Part shown: piece by piece, positions 43,764-53,004 of the stretch
Numbering within the stretch: the first letter of the stretch is position 1
Layout of the letters: each line of letters opens with the position of its first letter
Assembly (NCBI RefSeq): GCF_036924745.1
Contig: NZ_JAZHSD010000001.1
Coordinates: 5,952,001 to 6,016,000 of the forward strand
Origin: Bradyrhizobium sp. AZCC 1693
GTDB taxonomy: Bacteria > Pseudomonadota > Alphaproteobacteria > Rhizobiales > Xanthobacteraceae
Length of the DNA stretch: 64,000 bases
Reading direction: 5' to 3'
Translations under genes and position numbers: made by a program
The notes under the pieces: generated by a model
Seen by the model: the letters and a program-made list of their open reading frames with translations, nothing else
The model's database searches: none
Told to the model about the DNA's origin: nothing

Positions 43764-44444
43764 CTAGCTCCCGATATCCTCCGCGGCGATGATCCGCTGG
43801 CGCAGCGCCAGGCGCACCAGTTCGATGTCGGAGCCGACGCCGAGCTTGGCGCGGATCTGATAGCGCGTGTTGGCCACGGTCTTGACGCTGATATGCAGCG
43901 TGTTTGCGATCTCATCCACGGACTTCTCCGCCAGCAGCATGCGCAGGATTTCGAATTCCCGTGGGCTCAGTGCGTCGATCGCCGAAGGCTCGTCGGCGAG
44001 GCTGTTGATGGCGAGTTCGTGGTCGATGTCGGGGCTGAGCGCGATGCGTCCGGCCATGACCTCGGTGATCGCGCGCAGCAGCGCGTCGGGCGGGTTGCTT
44101 TTGGTGACATAGCCGCGTGCGCCGGCCTTGATCGCCTGCACCGCATAGGCGGCGCTCTGGTGCATGGTGAAGACGAGAATGCGCGCGGACTTGTCCCATT
44201 GCCGGATGCGCCTGATGGCCTCGACCCCGCCAATGCCCGGCATCGACAGGTCCATGATGACGAGGTCGGGCCTGGCTTCCTTGTAGACGCGATAGGCATC
44301 CGCCCCGTTGCCGGCTTCGGCGACGACTTGAAGGCGATCCTGCTTCTGCAACAGCGAGCGATAGCCCTCGCGCACGATGGCGTGGTCGTCCACCAGCATC
44401 ACGCGCGTGCGGCCTGCGGTGTCCGTCATGTCCAAGGCTGCCAT
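43764..44444 (-). CDS. NarL/FixJ-family response regulator
   Basis: A 226-residue response regulator. The receiver domain has the acidic pair D19-D20 in 'VMLVDDHAIVREG', phosphorylated D65 in 'VIMDLSMPG', and K near 115 in 'YVTKSNPP'. The C-terminal LuxR-type helix-turn-helix is 'LSPREFEILRMLLAEKSVDEIANTLHISVKTVANTRYQIRAKLGV'. It is cotranscribed with the histidine kinase (2-base gap), forming a two-component pair; target genes are unknown. Confidence 0.93.
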   Translation of the reverse strand: MAALDMTDTAGRTRVMLVDDHAIVREGYRSLLQKQDRLQVVAEAGNGADAYRVYKEARPDLVIMDLSMPGIGGVEAIRRIRQWDKSARILVFTMHQSAAYAVQAIKAGARGYVTKSNPPDALLRAITEVMAGRIALSPDIDHELAINSLADEPSAIDALSPREFEILRMLLAEKSVDEIANTLHISVKTVANTRYQIRAKLGVGSDIELVRLALRQRIIAAEDIGS

Positions 44445-44446
44445 GT

Positions 44447-45838
44447 CTAAGGCTCCGCCCGCATGGTGGGAATGCGCGCGACAAGCCGGGCGCCGCCCGC
44501 CTCCCGCCGTTCGAATTGCAAGCTCCCTCCGAGCGAAACCACGCGCTCCTGCATGCCGAGCAGTCCCATGCCGGCCTTCGGCGTGAGGCTCATGGGCGCC
44601 GCTTCGCCGTCATCCTCGACGGTCAGGACGATGTCGGCATCGCCGGCCTCGAGACGCAATTGCACGCACCTGGCTTGTGCATGCTTTGCCGCATTGGTGA
44701 TCGCCTCCTGCGCGATCCGGTAAAGACTGGCGCTGACACCGGGCGGCAAATCGTCGGCCTCGCCAGTGACAGCAATCTCAAATCGGGTGCGGCCCTTCTC
44801 AAAACCGTTCCAACTCGCCACCAGGCTTTCGAGGCTGAGGGTGAGGCCGAGTTCCTCGACATCCGGCGGACGCAGCCGCACCAGCGCGCCGCGCAGGGTA
44901 TCCATCATATGCGCGGTCGTGCGCGAGATGCCCCGGCATTCCTCGTAGAGCGGCGGGCATTCGCGCTCCGCGGTGTGGGCGGCCGCGGCGGCCTGCGCCG
45001 CAATCGCGGAAAGCGACTGGCCGAATTCGTCGTGCAACTCGCGGGCAAGATGGCGCCGCTCCTCGTCCTGCACTTCGATCAGCTTTCGCGTCAAGGCGTT
45101 GCGTTCGGCAAGCGTGGTCTGCAGCCGCTCTGCAAGGGTGTTGAAGACGCCGGAGATGACAGACAATTCCGCGAGATCGAAACGGGGCAGGCGTGCGGAA
45201 AGATCGTTCGCCGCAAGCCGGTTCAGCCCGGCGCCAATGGCCCGGGTCGGCCGCAGCGCGCGCGCCAGCGCGGCATAGACCGCAACGCAAAGCCCCGCCA
45301 GCGCGAACGCCATGATGGAGAGCAGCCGGCTCGCCTCGCGCCAACTCTGGCCGATCTGGGCGGCGGGGTCGAAGGTGGCAACCGCGACGCCGCGGGCGCT
45401 GCCCGCCACGAGAACCGGCATCGAGATCGGCTCACCCGGACGAAAGATGGCGCGATAGAGCGATGCGAAGATTTCGGGCGCGGCGGTTTCGTCGGCGGGC
45501 GCCCCGCTGCAGACGCCTTGGCGAAACGCGCCGGCGTTGTCGCGGTAGGCGATGCAGAGGCCCGGCTCCATCAGCGCTGCGATCCCCTGCAGATCCGGAG
45601 TTGCGTTGATGGACACGGAGAGCCACCGCGCCTGCGATAGCTGCAACGAAATATCCCGGGCCACGATCTCGGCGATACGGCTCGCCTTGGCCTTCGCGAC
45701 ACGGTCGCTGTCAAACAGGGCGTAGGCCGCGACTGCGATGAAGCAAATGGCCGCGAGCGCCGCGACGCGTAACGCCAGCCGCAGCTTCAGATCGATAGCG
45801 GGCGGGCGGCTCGCCACGGAGTTGGATGCCTGTCGCAA
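44447..45838 (-). CDS. Sensor histidine kinase, HisKA_3 (NarX-like) type
   Basis: A 463-residue kinase if translation starts at the TTG at 45836-45838, which follows GGAGGA; no ATG is near and a longer open frame upstream is unsupported. Features: an N-terminal membrane helix ('LALRVAALAAICFIAVAAYAL'), a periplasmic domain of about 125 residues, a second helix ('LLSIMAFALAGLCVAVYAALA'), HAMP, then the phosphoacceptor His in 'ELHDEFGQSLSAIA' (about residue 265) and an ATPase domain with 'QEAITNAAKHAQA' (N box) and 'GMGLLGM' (G box). Confidence 0.88.
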   Translation of the reverse strand: MRQASNSVASRPPAIDLKLRLALRVAALAAICFIAVAAYALFDSDRVAKAKASRIAEIVARDISLQLSQARWLSVSINATPDLQGIAALMEPGLCIAYRDNAGAFRQGVCSGAPADETAAPEIFASLYRAIFRPGEPISMPVLVAGSARGVAVATFDPAAQIGQSWREASRLLSIMAFALAGLCVAVYAALARALRPTRAIGAGLNRLAANDLSARLPRFDLAELSVISGVFNTLAERLQTTLAERNALTRKLIEVQDEERRHLARELHDEFGQSLSAIAAQAAAAAHTAERECPPLYEECRGISRTTAHMMDTLRGALVRLRPPDVEELGLTLSLESLVASWNGFEKGRTRFEIAVTGEADDLPPGVSASLYRIAQEAITNAAKHAQARCVQLRLEAGDADIVLTVEDDGEAAPMSLTPKAGMGLLGMQERVVSLGGSLQFERREAGGARLVARIPTMRAEP

Positions 45839-46040
45839 GCTTCCTCCCCAAGCTTCCTGCCAATGGCTTCGACTATAGAGGCAAATTTCGCCGGGAAGAA
45901 AGCGGGGCAAGAGGGGCAGGGACAAGATCGGGTATTTCACCCGGCCAATCCAGGGAAAGCTGCCGTTTCGGGCGGGGCAGCAGATCGGGCGAACTTGCAA
46001 CGAGTAAGACAGCTCCGACTTGGCAGTTTCGAGGTGTTCC

Positions 46041-46991
46041 ATGCGCTACATCGCCCTTATCCTCGCTCCGGCAATGGTGCTTGCAGCGCTATCGGCGGCT
46101 GCGACCGCCGAGACGGTCCCACCGTCTCCGATCAAAATTGCGGTGTTTCCGTTCGAGCTGGAGGATTTCAGCGCCGGGGCCGCCTACGTGCCCCCTGATG
46201 ACATCGACCGCGAGCAATTGCGGCTGTCGACCGAGGAAGGCCGTCGGCTGATCGCGGCATCCGGGCGCTACCAGTTGGTCGACGTCAGCGCGGTGAACGA
46301 CCAGGCGGCGAAAGCTGGCAAGCTGCGGGATTGCGACGGCTGCGAAGCCAGGATCGCTGCCGGCCTCGATGCAGATCAGTCGATGATCGGGATCGTCACG
46401 CGCATTACCCGAACAGAATACACGGTGACCTACAAACTTCGCGACGCACGATCCGGGACGATCGTCGCGATCGGCCAGACCGACCTGCGCATGGGCGCCA
46501 ACGTGGCCTGGAGCCGCGGGGCGCGGTGGCTGATCGAGAACCGTCTGCTGGTGCAGGCGCAGGACAAGCAACTCATCTTCGCCGTCGCCGAAATCCACTA
46601 TGTCGACACCTCGGGTGAGGTGATCGATCAAAGCGCCGACCATCGCCGGCGGCTGCGTGAATTCGAAGCCGCGTTGCGCAGCGATATGGTAGCGAGCGGA
46701 AAGATAGCGAATGCAGCGCTTGAATGTCCGCCAAACGCCTGCTCGGTGGGCGACATCGGTGACAGTCAACTGTTGAGCAAGGCGAAGGAGGCTGGCGCCA
46801 CCCATCTATTGATTGGCCGCTTTCACAAGATGAGCACGCTGATACAGCAGGCCAAATTCGACGTCATCGACGTGAAAGCGCGGAAAGTCGTGTTCGATCG
46901 CTATATCAGCTTCCGCGGCGACGACGATGCGGCCTGGCGGCGAGCGGAATCCTTCCTTGCCCGGCAAATCCTCGATCACGGCGAATGGTGA
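46041..46991 (+). CDS. DUF3280-like exported protein
   Basis: A 316-residue precursor with a signal peptide (MRYIALILAPAMVLAALSAA, cleavage near 'ATA|ETV'). The ATG follows GAGGTG. The mature part starts 'IKIAVFPFELEDFSAGAAYV' and shows 'GRYQLVDVSAVNDQAAKAGKLRDCDGCEARIAAGLDADQSMIGIVTRI', with the CxxC-like 'DCDGCE'. This matches DUF3280 proteins that, as I recall, accompany PQQ alcohol dehydrogenase regulators in Bradyrhizobium. It is divergent from the two-component operon, so it is a candidate target. Confidence 0.78.
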   Translation: MRYIALILAPAMVLAALSAAATAETVPPSPIKIAVFPFELEDFSAGAAYVPPDDIDREQLRLSTEEGRRLIAASGRYQLVDVSAVNDQAAKAGKLRDCDGCEARIAAGLDADQSMIGIVTRITRTEYTVTYKLRDARSGTIVAIGQTDLRMGANVAWSRGARWLIENRLLVQAQDKQLIFAVAEIHYVDTSGEVIDQSADHRRRLREFEAALRSDMVASGKIANAALECPPNACSVGDIGDSQLLSKAKEAGATHLLIGRFHKMSTLIQQAKFDVIDVKARKVVFDRYISFRGDDDAAWRRAESFLARQILDHGEW

Positions 46992-47006
46992 GCGGCAGCG
47001 CTGGCG

Positions 47007-48767
47007 TCAGCGCTGCAACAAGCCTTCCTCGATCGCCTTGATCTGCAGCGAAAGATGCTTCGAGCCAATGCGGCATTGCGCGAGGCCGCCAGCGATCAGC
47101 CACAGGCCGGGCTGGCCGGTGCGCGTGTACATGTTGCGCAGTTCCTGCTCCTCGCCAAAACCCCAGATCGTGCCGACGCGCTTTTCTACGTCGGCGCCGA
47201 ACAGCTTTCGCACCAGCTCTTCCTGGCGCCTGTAGCCGGTTGCCAGCACGACGAGGTCGGCGGCAACAGTCTCGCCGCTTTTCATGTCAGCGCCTTCGGC
47301 CGTGAACGTTTCGAGATCGGCGAATTGCCTGAGCGCGATGTCGCCTTTGACGATCAGGTCGGAGCAGCCGACGTTGAAATAGTAGCCGCCGCCGCGGGTG
47401 AGATACTTGAACTGCCAGCCGGTGTTGTCTTCGCCGAAATCGAGCTTGAAGCCGACGCGTGCGAGGCCGTCGAGCAATTCCTGGTCGAGCGCCTTCGATT
47501 TTTCTGCCGTCAGCGCGTGGCTCTTCCGCGCCAGCTTGAGCGGCATCGAGGTCGTGATCAAGTCGTTATCCTCGAGCGTGCCCTCGTTATAGGGCGCGTA
47601 CACCAGTTGTGCCGACGGCTCGATGCTGACGATCAGCGTCGACGAGCGCTGGAACAGGGTGACGTCGGCTCCGCTGGAATGCAGGTCCTGGGCGATGTCG
47701 TGGCCGCTGTTGCCGGTGCCGATCACGATGGCGCGCTTGCCCTTCCAGCTCTCGCCGTCGTCATACTGGCTGGAATGCATCACCTTGCCGGCAAAGTCCT
47801 TCAGGCCAGCGATATCAGGTACGCTTGGAATGCCGCTGACGCCGGTCGCCAGCACGACGTGGCGCGGGTGCATGGTGCGCTTGGAGCCATCGGCGCAACG
47901 CAGCGTCACCGTCCAGCGGCCTTGCTGCTCGTCATAGCTGCCGCCCTCGAACTCGGTCTTGGTCCAGAAATTCAGCTCCATGGCCTCGACATAGGCCTCG
48001 AACCAGTTGGCGAGCTTGTCCTTCGGGATATAGGTCGGCCAGTTCGGCGGGAAGTGCAGGTAGGGCAGGTGGTTGACCTGCACTTGATTATGCAGCGTCA
48101 GCGCGTGGTAGCGCTTGCGCCAGTTGTCGCCGATGCGTTTTTCGCGATCGACGATCAGCGTGTCGACATTCAGTTGCTTCAGGCGGGCGGCGATGGAGAG
48201 GCCGGATTGGCCGCCGCCGATGACGAGGACGGTCGGATCGTGGTCGGCATAGCCGGCCGATTCCTTGCGCTGGTCGAGCCAGTTCGGCCCGCGAAAGTCC
48301 CGTGAATAGGCGTTGCCGCGCGGCCGGTTGACGCCAAGCTGTTCCTCAAAGCCTTTGAGCTCGCCAAGTTCGGTCAAGAGCGTCCAGGCTTTCAGCCGGT
48401 TGCCATCGTCCACATCGGGGATCAGGCGGATGATGCCGCTGCCGCGCCCGACTTTGGTTTCGAACCTGAAGATCGCTTCGATCGCGCGGGTGCCGGCGCG
48501 CGTCACCTTGCGCGGCGCTGCGCGATTGGGATCGATCGCAAAGCCGCTCGGCGCTGCGCTGCGGGCCAGCGGCGGCAGCGCTTTCAGGATCGCGTCGGCG
48601 CCATTGAGCGTCTGGATGTTCCAGCTCAGCGCCAGCACGTCGCGCCAGTAGCTGTCGGGGTGGAACAGGGCCTTCAGCAGGGCGCTATCGGGTTTTCCGA
48701 GCGCCTCCTCGAATTGCGCGAGCCAATTGTCGGCGGCTACCGAACTGTCGTCCGTCCTGTCGAGCAT
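47007..48767 (-). CDS. Flavin-containing monooxygenase with NTF2-like N-terminus
   Basis: A 586-residue flavoprotein. The first 140 residues form an NTF2-like domain ('EALGKPDSALLKALFHPDSYWRDVLALSWNIQT'), followed by an FMO/Baeyer-Villiger-type oxygenase: FAD motif 'VLVIGGGQSGLSIAARLK' at about 179, 'GDNWRKRYHALTLHNQVQVNHLPYLHFPPNWP', NADPH motif 'AIVIGTGNSGHDIAQDL', and 'VLATGYRRQ' near the end. It would oxygenate a soft nucleophile or a ketone with NADPH and O2. Substrate unknown. No operon partner immediately downstream. Confidence 0.9.
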   Translation of the reverse strand: MLDRTDDSSVAADNWLAQFEEALGKPDSALLKALFHPDSYWRDVLALSWNIQTLNGADAILKALPPLARSAAPSGFAIDPNRAAPRKVTRAGTRAIEAIFRFETKVGRGSGIIRLIPDVDDGNRLKAWTLLTELGELKGFEEQLGVNRPRGNAYSRDFRGPNWLDQRKESAGYADHDPTVLVIGGGQSGLSIAARLKQLNVDTLIVDREKRIGDNWRKRYHALTLHNQVQVNHLPYLHFPPNWPTYIPKDKLANWFEAYVEAMELNFWTKTEFEGGSYDEQQGRWTVTLRCADGSKRTMHPRHVVLATGVSGIPSVPDIAGLKDFAGKVMHSSQYDDGESWKGKRAIVIGTGNSGHDIAQDLHSSGADVTLFQRSSTLIVSIEPSAQLVYAPYNEGTLEDNDLITTSMPLKLARKSHALTAEKSKALDQELLDGLARVGFKLDFGEDNTGWQFKYLTRGGGYYFNVGCSDLIVKGDIALRQFADLETFTAEGADMKSGETVAADLVVLATGYRRQEELVRKLFGADVEKRVGTIWGFGEEQELRNMYTRTGQPGLWLIAGGLAQCRIGSKHLSLQIKAIEEGLLQR

Positions 48768-48873
48768 GGGCGTTTCCCATCACCAGCCGTCTTTGCGGCG
48801 TTTCCTTATCCTGCGGAGCCTATACCTATTCGGGATGGCGCAGAAAGGGCGTGAGGAGATATCGGTCATGCCG

Positions 48874-49965
48874 CTAGAGCGACAGGATCAGCCCCTGGTC
48901 CGGCGGGACGCGGCCGTTGAGGGTGTCGAGATAGGCGCGTTGCACGGCCGCAGGCCCGTGGTTCCGGATCACCCTCGTCCATCGATCGAGGTTTGGCGCG
49001 AAGCCGGACCACGCGGCGCCCCACTGCTGGCTGAAGCCGGCCGGTCCCCATTCCTTGGTGCGCTTGCGGATTTGGTCCGGCGCGAAGAAAAATTGTGGCT
49101 TGGCGCCCGGAAGTACCTGCGCCCGTTCATCGCGCGACGATTTTCGATGCGTGAGCCCGATGATTCCACTGTATTTCATTTGCTCGCCGAAGTGCCCGTG
49201 CAACGTCGCGCGCAACGGGCTGTTGCCGGCCATATCGACATAGGCGACCGCGGAATTCGTCGGCAGCGAGGTGACGTTGTCATAGGTCACGACCTCGTCG
49301 TAGCAGCCGAGCGATTTGACGAAAGACGTGTTGCCCGCCGAGGTCAAGCCGATCACCTTGATGCCGTTGCTCCTCGCATGCAGGAGATGCGCAAGCCCGT
49401 ACGCGGTCTTGCTGGATGCCGAGGACAGCATCACGCTTTTCGCGCCGTAAAATTCGTTTTCGGCGAGAAAGTCATCGACCAGGAACGACAGCATGAACAG
49501 CGGCCGCAGCAGCGCCTGATAGTCGCCCTGCTTGCCCGCAAACGCCGGATCGCCGCTGACCCGCGTATACGCATTATAGACCGGCGCCACGCCCTGCCGG
49601 TGCGCGGCGGCATCGCGCAGGCCGCGCTTGGAGACGTCGGCGGCCTCGATGACGAGATGCGTCGCCATCGGGAAATAGCCGAACAGGGTTTCGCCTGCGG
49701 CGATCGCGGGATGCTTCGAGGCCATCACCTCGCCAAATCCCCATACCGGAACGTTGCCGAAACCGTCCGGCGCCGGAAACAGTTGCCAATACTTCAGACG
49801 CTCGCCGAGCACGGCATAGGTAATGTTGTTGGCGGTGAAGGCGAAGCGCGTGACCTTCACCAGCAGCGCGTCATCGGGCAGTGCGGCCGCGTCGGGCAGT
49901 CGCGTCTCGATCACTTTGCATTGCTGCAGATCGTTGCGGGCGACGACGAACTCGGTGGCTTGCAT
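48874..49965 (-). CDS. DUF2855 family protein (medium-chain dehydrogenase-like)
   Basis: A 363-residue protein matching DUF2855, distantly like zinc-free MDR/quinone oxidoreductases. 'VLVKVTRFAFTANNITYAVLGERLKYWQLFPAPDGFGNVPVWGFGEV' is the defining N-terminal region (here 'ALLVKVTRFAFTANNITY'); 'VMLSSASSKTAYGLAHLL' is the Rossmann-like cofactor loop; 'YVDMAGNSPLRATLHGHFG' follows. No metal-binding cysteine cluster is present. It possibly reduces an enone or similar; function untested. It lies 107 bases upstream of the monooxygenase gene. Confidence 0.87.
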   Translation of the reverse strand: MQATEFVVARNDLQQCKVIETRLPDAAALPDDALLVKVTRFAFTANNITYAVLGERLKYWQLFPAPDGFGNVPVWGFGEVMASKHPAIAAGETLFGYFPMATHLVIEAADVSKRGLRDAAAHRQGVAPVYNAYTRVSGDPAFAGKQGDYQALLRPLFMLSFLVDDFLAENEFYGAKSVMLSSASSKTAYGLAHLLHARSNGIKVIGLTSAGNTSFVKSLGCYDEVVTYDNVTSLPTNSAVAYVDMAGNSPLRATLHGHFGEQMKYSGIIGLTHRKSSRDERAQVLPGAKPQFFFAPDQIRKRTKEWGPAGFSQQWGAAWSGFAPNLDRWTRVIRNHGPAAVQRAYLDTLNGRVPPDQGLILSL

Positions 49966-50098
49966 GGTTTCGATCCCTGCGTTTCACGTGCAGCGATCTT
50001 TGCGCCGTCCGATGACCGTTTTGCAACAGCAATGATGTTTAAAACGCTGTTCGATTTGCGTCAGCGGTCGCGTGCGCAGGCCGCCAGTTCCGATCTTC

Positions 50099-50185
50099 GT
50101 CATGCCCGGGCTTGGCCCGGGCATCCACGACTTGCTTTTGCACCGCTACGAAGACGTGGATGGCCGGGACAAGCCCGGCCATGAC
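50099..50185. repeat. Interspersed palindromic repeat, 'CATGCCCGGGCTTG' type
   Basis: It begins GTCATGCCCGGGCTTGGCCC and ends GGGACAAGCCCGGCCATGAC; the ends are near-perfect inverted copies. ATCCACG and CGTGGAT form an inner pair. A second copy, with the same construction but 'CATTGCCGGGCTTGACCCGG', lies at 62619-62708. Both occur just after the 3' end of a gene. Confidence 0.85.
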
Positions 50186-50209
50186 GCGGAGGGTGCGGAA
50201 GGAGCCGGC

Positions 50210-51742
50210 TCACGCCATCGCGCGCAGCTTGCCTTCGGTATACAGATCGCGCAGCTTGCGCTTGAAGATCTTGCCGGTGGCTTCGCGCGGCATCGCGTCC
50301 ATGAACTGGATGTCCTTTGGCACCTTGAAATTGGCGAGGCGTCCGCGCAGAAATTCCTGCACTGCGGCCGATGACAGCGCGGCATTCGCTTCCGGCTCGA
50401 TGCACGCGAACAGCCGCTCGCCGAATTCGTCATCGGGGATACCGAACACCGCGCAGTCGCGCACGCCATCCATGCCGATCAGCGCGTTCTCGATCTCCGC
50501 CGGATAGATGTTGACGCCACCAGAGATCACCATGTCGCGCTTGCGATCGCACAGGAACAGATAGCCGTCTTCGTCGAGGTAGCCGACGTCGCCGACGCTG
50601 ACCAGGCCCTCGCGTCCGGCCTCGGCGCGCGCCTCGGCCTTGCCGTGATAATCGAAATCCGGCACCGAAACCTGTCGCATGAAGATTTCGCCGGGCTCGT
50701 TGACGTCGCACAATTCGCCATCGGGACGGAAGATTTTGATAATGCCGCCTTCGATGGCGCGGCCGACGGTGCCGGGTTTTGCCAGCGCCTCTTTGGCCGA
50801 GTGCCATACCGGAATGCCGGTTTCGGTGGAGCCGAAGTATTCGTTGATGACCGGGCCCCACCACTCGATCATGGCGCGCTTGACCTGCGGCGGGCAGGGT
50901 GCGGCGCCATGCACGATGAAGCGCAGCGACGACAGGTCGTAACGCCGCTTGATTTCATCCGGCAGCCGGAGCAGTCGCACGAACATCGTCGGCACCATGT
51001 GCATGTGGGTGACACGATGACGCTCGATCAGTTGCAGCATGTCCTCAGGATCGAAGCGGGGCTCGAGCACGATCTTGCAGCCGCTGCGGAACGCCAGCAT
51101 GCCGTAGGAGTTCGGCGCCGAATGGTACATCGGGCCGTTCATCAGGATGACCTGATCCTCGTTCGGTTTAACGCCATAGGCGATGCCGCCGACGCGGGCC
51201 GAGGCCGCAACTTGTTCCGGCTTCATCGGCTTGCGGCGCACGCCCTTGGGCAGGCCGGTCGTCCCCGACGTATAGAACATCGGCGCGCTGCCGATCGGGG
51301 CGTCCTGCGATGCCGCATGCGTGTCGCGCCAGCGGTCCCAATCCGTCATGCCGTCGGGCACTTGCGTCAGCGACGGCGCAACGTTGAACGCCGCGGCGAT
51401 TTCCGGCGGCGTCGTCACCACCAGCAACCGCACGTCGGCGGGCAGGCCGCCTTTGATCTGCGGCAGCAAATCAGCATGGCAGACGAGGATTTTCGCGCCG
51501 CTGTCGGCCAGGATGTAAGCGACCTCCTCGGCCTTCAGATGCCAGTTGATCGGCACCACCGGGCTGCCCAGCGCCGCCGCCGCGCTCGATGCTTCGAAGA
51601 ACGCAAAATCGTTGCGCAGCATCATGCCGACGGGTGTGCCGCCACCGAGCCCCAGCGCCTTGAATCCCGCCGCCGCCCGCGCGATGCGGGCGTGGATCTC
51701 GGGATAGCTGATCTGGCGTTCGCCGCTGATGATCGATGTCAA
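50210..51742 (-). CDS. AMP-binding acyl-CoA ligase (second copy)
   Basis: A 510-residue adenylate-forming enzyme. Motifs are the P-loop 'FYTSGTTGLPKGVRRKP', 'INEYFGSTETGIP', 'GYLDEDGYLFLCDRKRDMVISGGVNIYPAEIENAL' including the hinge, and the C-terminal 'MPREATGKIFKRKL' with the catalytic Lys (ATGK). Sequence differs clearly from the ligase at 30419-31936. It would form an acyl-CoA from a free acid at the cost of ATP. It belongs to the cluster of flavin monooxygenase, ABC binding protein and nitronate monooxygenase. Confidence 0.92.
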   Translation of the reverse strand: MTSIISGERQISYPEIHARIARAAAGFKALGLGGGTPVGMMLRNDFAFFEASSAAAALGSPVVPINWHLKAEEVAYILADSGAKILVCHADLLPQIKGGLPADVRLLVVTTPPEIAAAFNVAPSLTQVPDGMTDWDRWRDTHAASQDAPIGSAPMFYTSGTTGLPKGVRRKPMKPEQVAASARVGGIAYGVKPNEDQVILMNGPMYHSAPNSYGMLAFRSGCKIVLEPRFDPEDMLQLIERHRVTHMHMVPTMFVRLLRLPDEIKRRYDLSSLRFIVHGAAPCPPQVKRAMIEWWGPVINEYFGSTETGIPVWHSAKEALAKPGTVGRAIEGGIIKIFRPDGELCDVNEPGEIFMRQVSVPDFDYHGKAEARAEAGREGLVSVGDVGYLDEDGYLFLCDRKRDMVISGGVNIYPAEIENALIGMDGVRDCAVFGIPDDEFGERLFACIEPEANAALSSAAVQEFLRGRLANFKVPKDIQFMDAMPREATGKIFKRKLRDLYTEGKLRAMA

Positions 51743-51775
51743 ATTATCCTCCTTGGCCGGCCAAAGCCCTTGGCC

Positions 51776-52963
51776 TTAGCCATCATCCAGAATGTCGTCG
51801 AAGCCGATCCAGCTTTTGCCGTCGAAGCGGCGCAGCCGCAATTGCTGGAACGGCAGATAGTCGTCGGCATCGGTCGATACCGTGATGCCCGGCAACAACA
51901 GCGGCAGCGGCAGCTCGCGCAGCGACGCCGCCTGTTTCATGATGTTCTCGCGGCCGAGATCGTCCTTGCATGCCATCAGCACCTTCACCATGAGATTGGC
52001 ATAATGATAGCCTGCCGCGTAGTTCGAATTGGTCAAATCCGCATTCGGCAGATACTGCTTCATGAAGGCGAAATATTCCTTCACGCCGGGATCATTGGCC
52101 CATTGCGCGTCCAACGTGTCCTTCACGTTGCTGGATGAGATCAGGCCGACGGCGTTGTCGAGGCCGGCCGGTTCCAGGAACGAGATCGATGACGCCGAGG
52201 TCGGCACGAAGAACAGGTCCGGCTTCCAGTTGATCTCGGCAACTCCCTTGATCATCTGCGAGGTGAATTTGCCGAGCACGACGCCGAACATCACGTTGGC
52301 GCCTGAGGCCTTCAGCGTCGCAAGCTGCGAACTGATGGTCGGCGCGCTGGTCTCGTAGCTCGCTTCCGAGACGATCATGCTCGCGGCCTTGTCGCCCAGC
52401 GCGCGCTTGAAGCCGGCGACGTAATCGCGGCCGAAATCGTCGTTCTGCGAAAGGATGGCGATTTTGGCGTCAGGCTTGGTCCGCAGGATATGCTTGGCAT
52501 AGACGACGCCTTCGGACTGGTAAGCTGCCATTCCCGGCATGGTCCAGCGGAAATTTTTCGGGTCGGCCCATTTGGTCGCGCCGCTCAGCACGAAGAGCTG
52601 CGGCACCTTCTTGCCGTTGAGGTAGCGATGCACCGCGTTGTTGGTGGCGGTCCCGAGCGAACCGAACATCAACAGCACTTCTTCCTGCTCGACGAGTTTT
52701 CGCGTCTGCTCGACCGTCTTGGGCGGGGAGTAGGCGTCGTCGAGGCTGATGAACTTGATCTTGCGGCCGTTGATGCCGCCCTCGGCGTTGATCTTCTCGA
52801 AATAGGCCTCCTGCGCCCGGCCGATAATGCCGAAGCCGGATGCCGGGCCGCTATAGGGCAGCGTCTGCCCGATGCGGATTTCCTCCTTGGCGTCGTCGCC
52901 GACAGCCGCGGCGCTTCCGAGCAAAGCGAATGCGATCGTCAATACAGCTCGCGATACTCTCAT
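51776..52963 (-). CDS. ABC transporter substrate-binding protein, branched-chain amino acid type
   Basis: A 395-residue periplasmic binding protein (Peripla_BP_6 / LivJ-like). The signal peptide ends near 'AAAVGD'. 'EIRIGQTLPYSGPASGFGIIGRAQEAYFEKINAEGGINGRKI' is the signature N-terminal block, followed by 'AILSQNDDFGRDYVAGFKRAL'. The start at 52961-52963 has GAGGG nine bases upstream; an ATG three codons before lacks proper spacing. No permease or ATPase genes are adjacent, so it is an orphan that may join a remote transporter. It lies in the catabolic-looking cluster. Confidence 0.9.
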   Translation of the reverse strand: MRVSRAVLTIAFALLGSAAAVGDDAKEEIRIGQTLPYSGPASGFGIIGRAQEAYFEKINAEGGINGRKIKFISLDDAYSPPKTVEQTRKLVEQEEVLLMFGSLGTATNNAVHRYLNGKKVPQLFVLSGATKWADPKNFRWTMPGMAAYQSEGVVYAKHILRTKPDAKIAILSQNDDFGRDYVAGFKRALGDKAASMIVSEASYETSAPTISSQLATLKASGANVMFGVVLGKFTSQMIKGVAEINWKPDLFFVPTSASSISFLEPAGLDNAVGLISSSNVKDTLDAQWANDPGVKEYFAFMKQYLPNADLTNSNYAAGYHYANLMVKVLMACKDDLGRENIMKQAASLRELPLPLLLPGITVSTDADDYLPFQQLRLRRFDGKSWIGFDDILDDG

Positions 52964-53004
52964 TATTCCCATCCCTCTATCTTGTTTTATTTGATTGGCG
53001 CGTC

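Noticed and set aside
48727..50184. 485-codon open frame on the plus strand
   Set aside because: Antisense to the DUF2855 gene; it also enters the repeat at 50099-50185.
50645..52138. 497-codon open frame on the plus strand
   Set aside because: Antisense to the acyl-CoA ligase and the ABC binding-protein gene.
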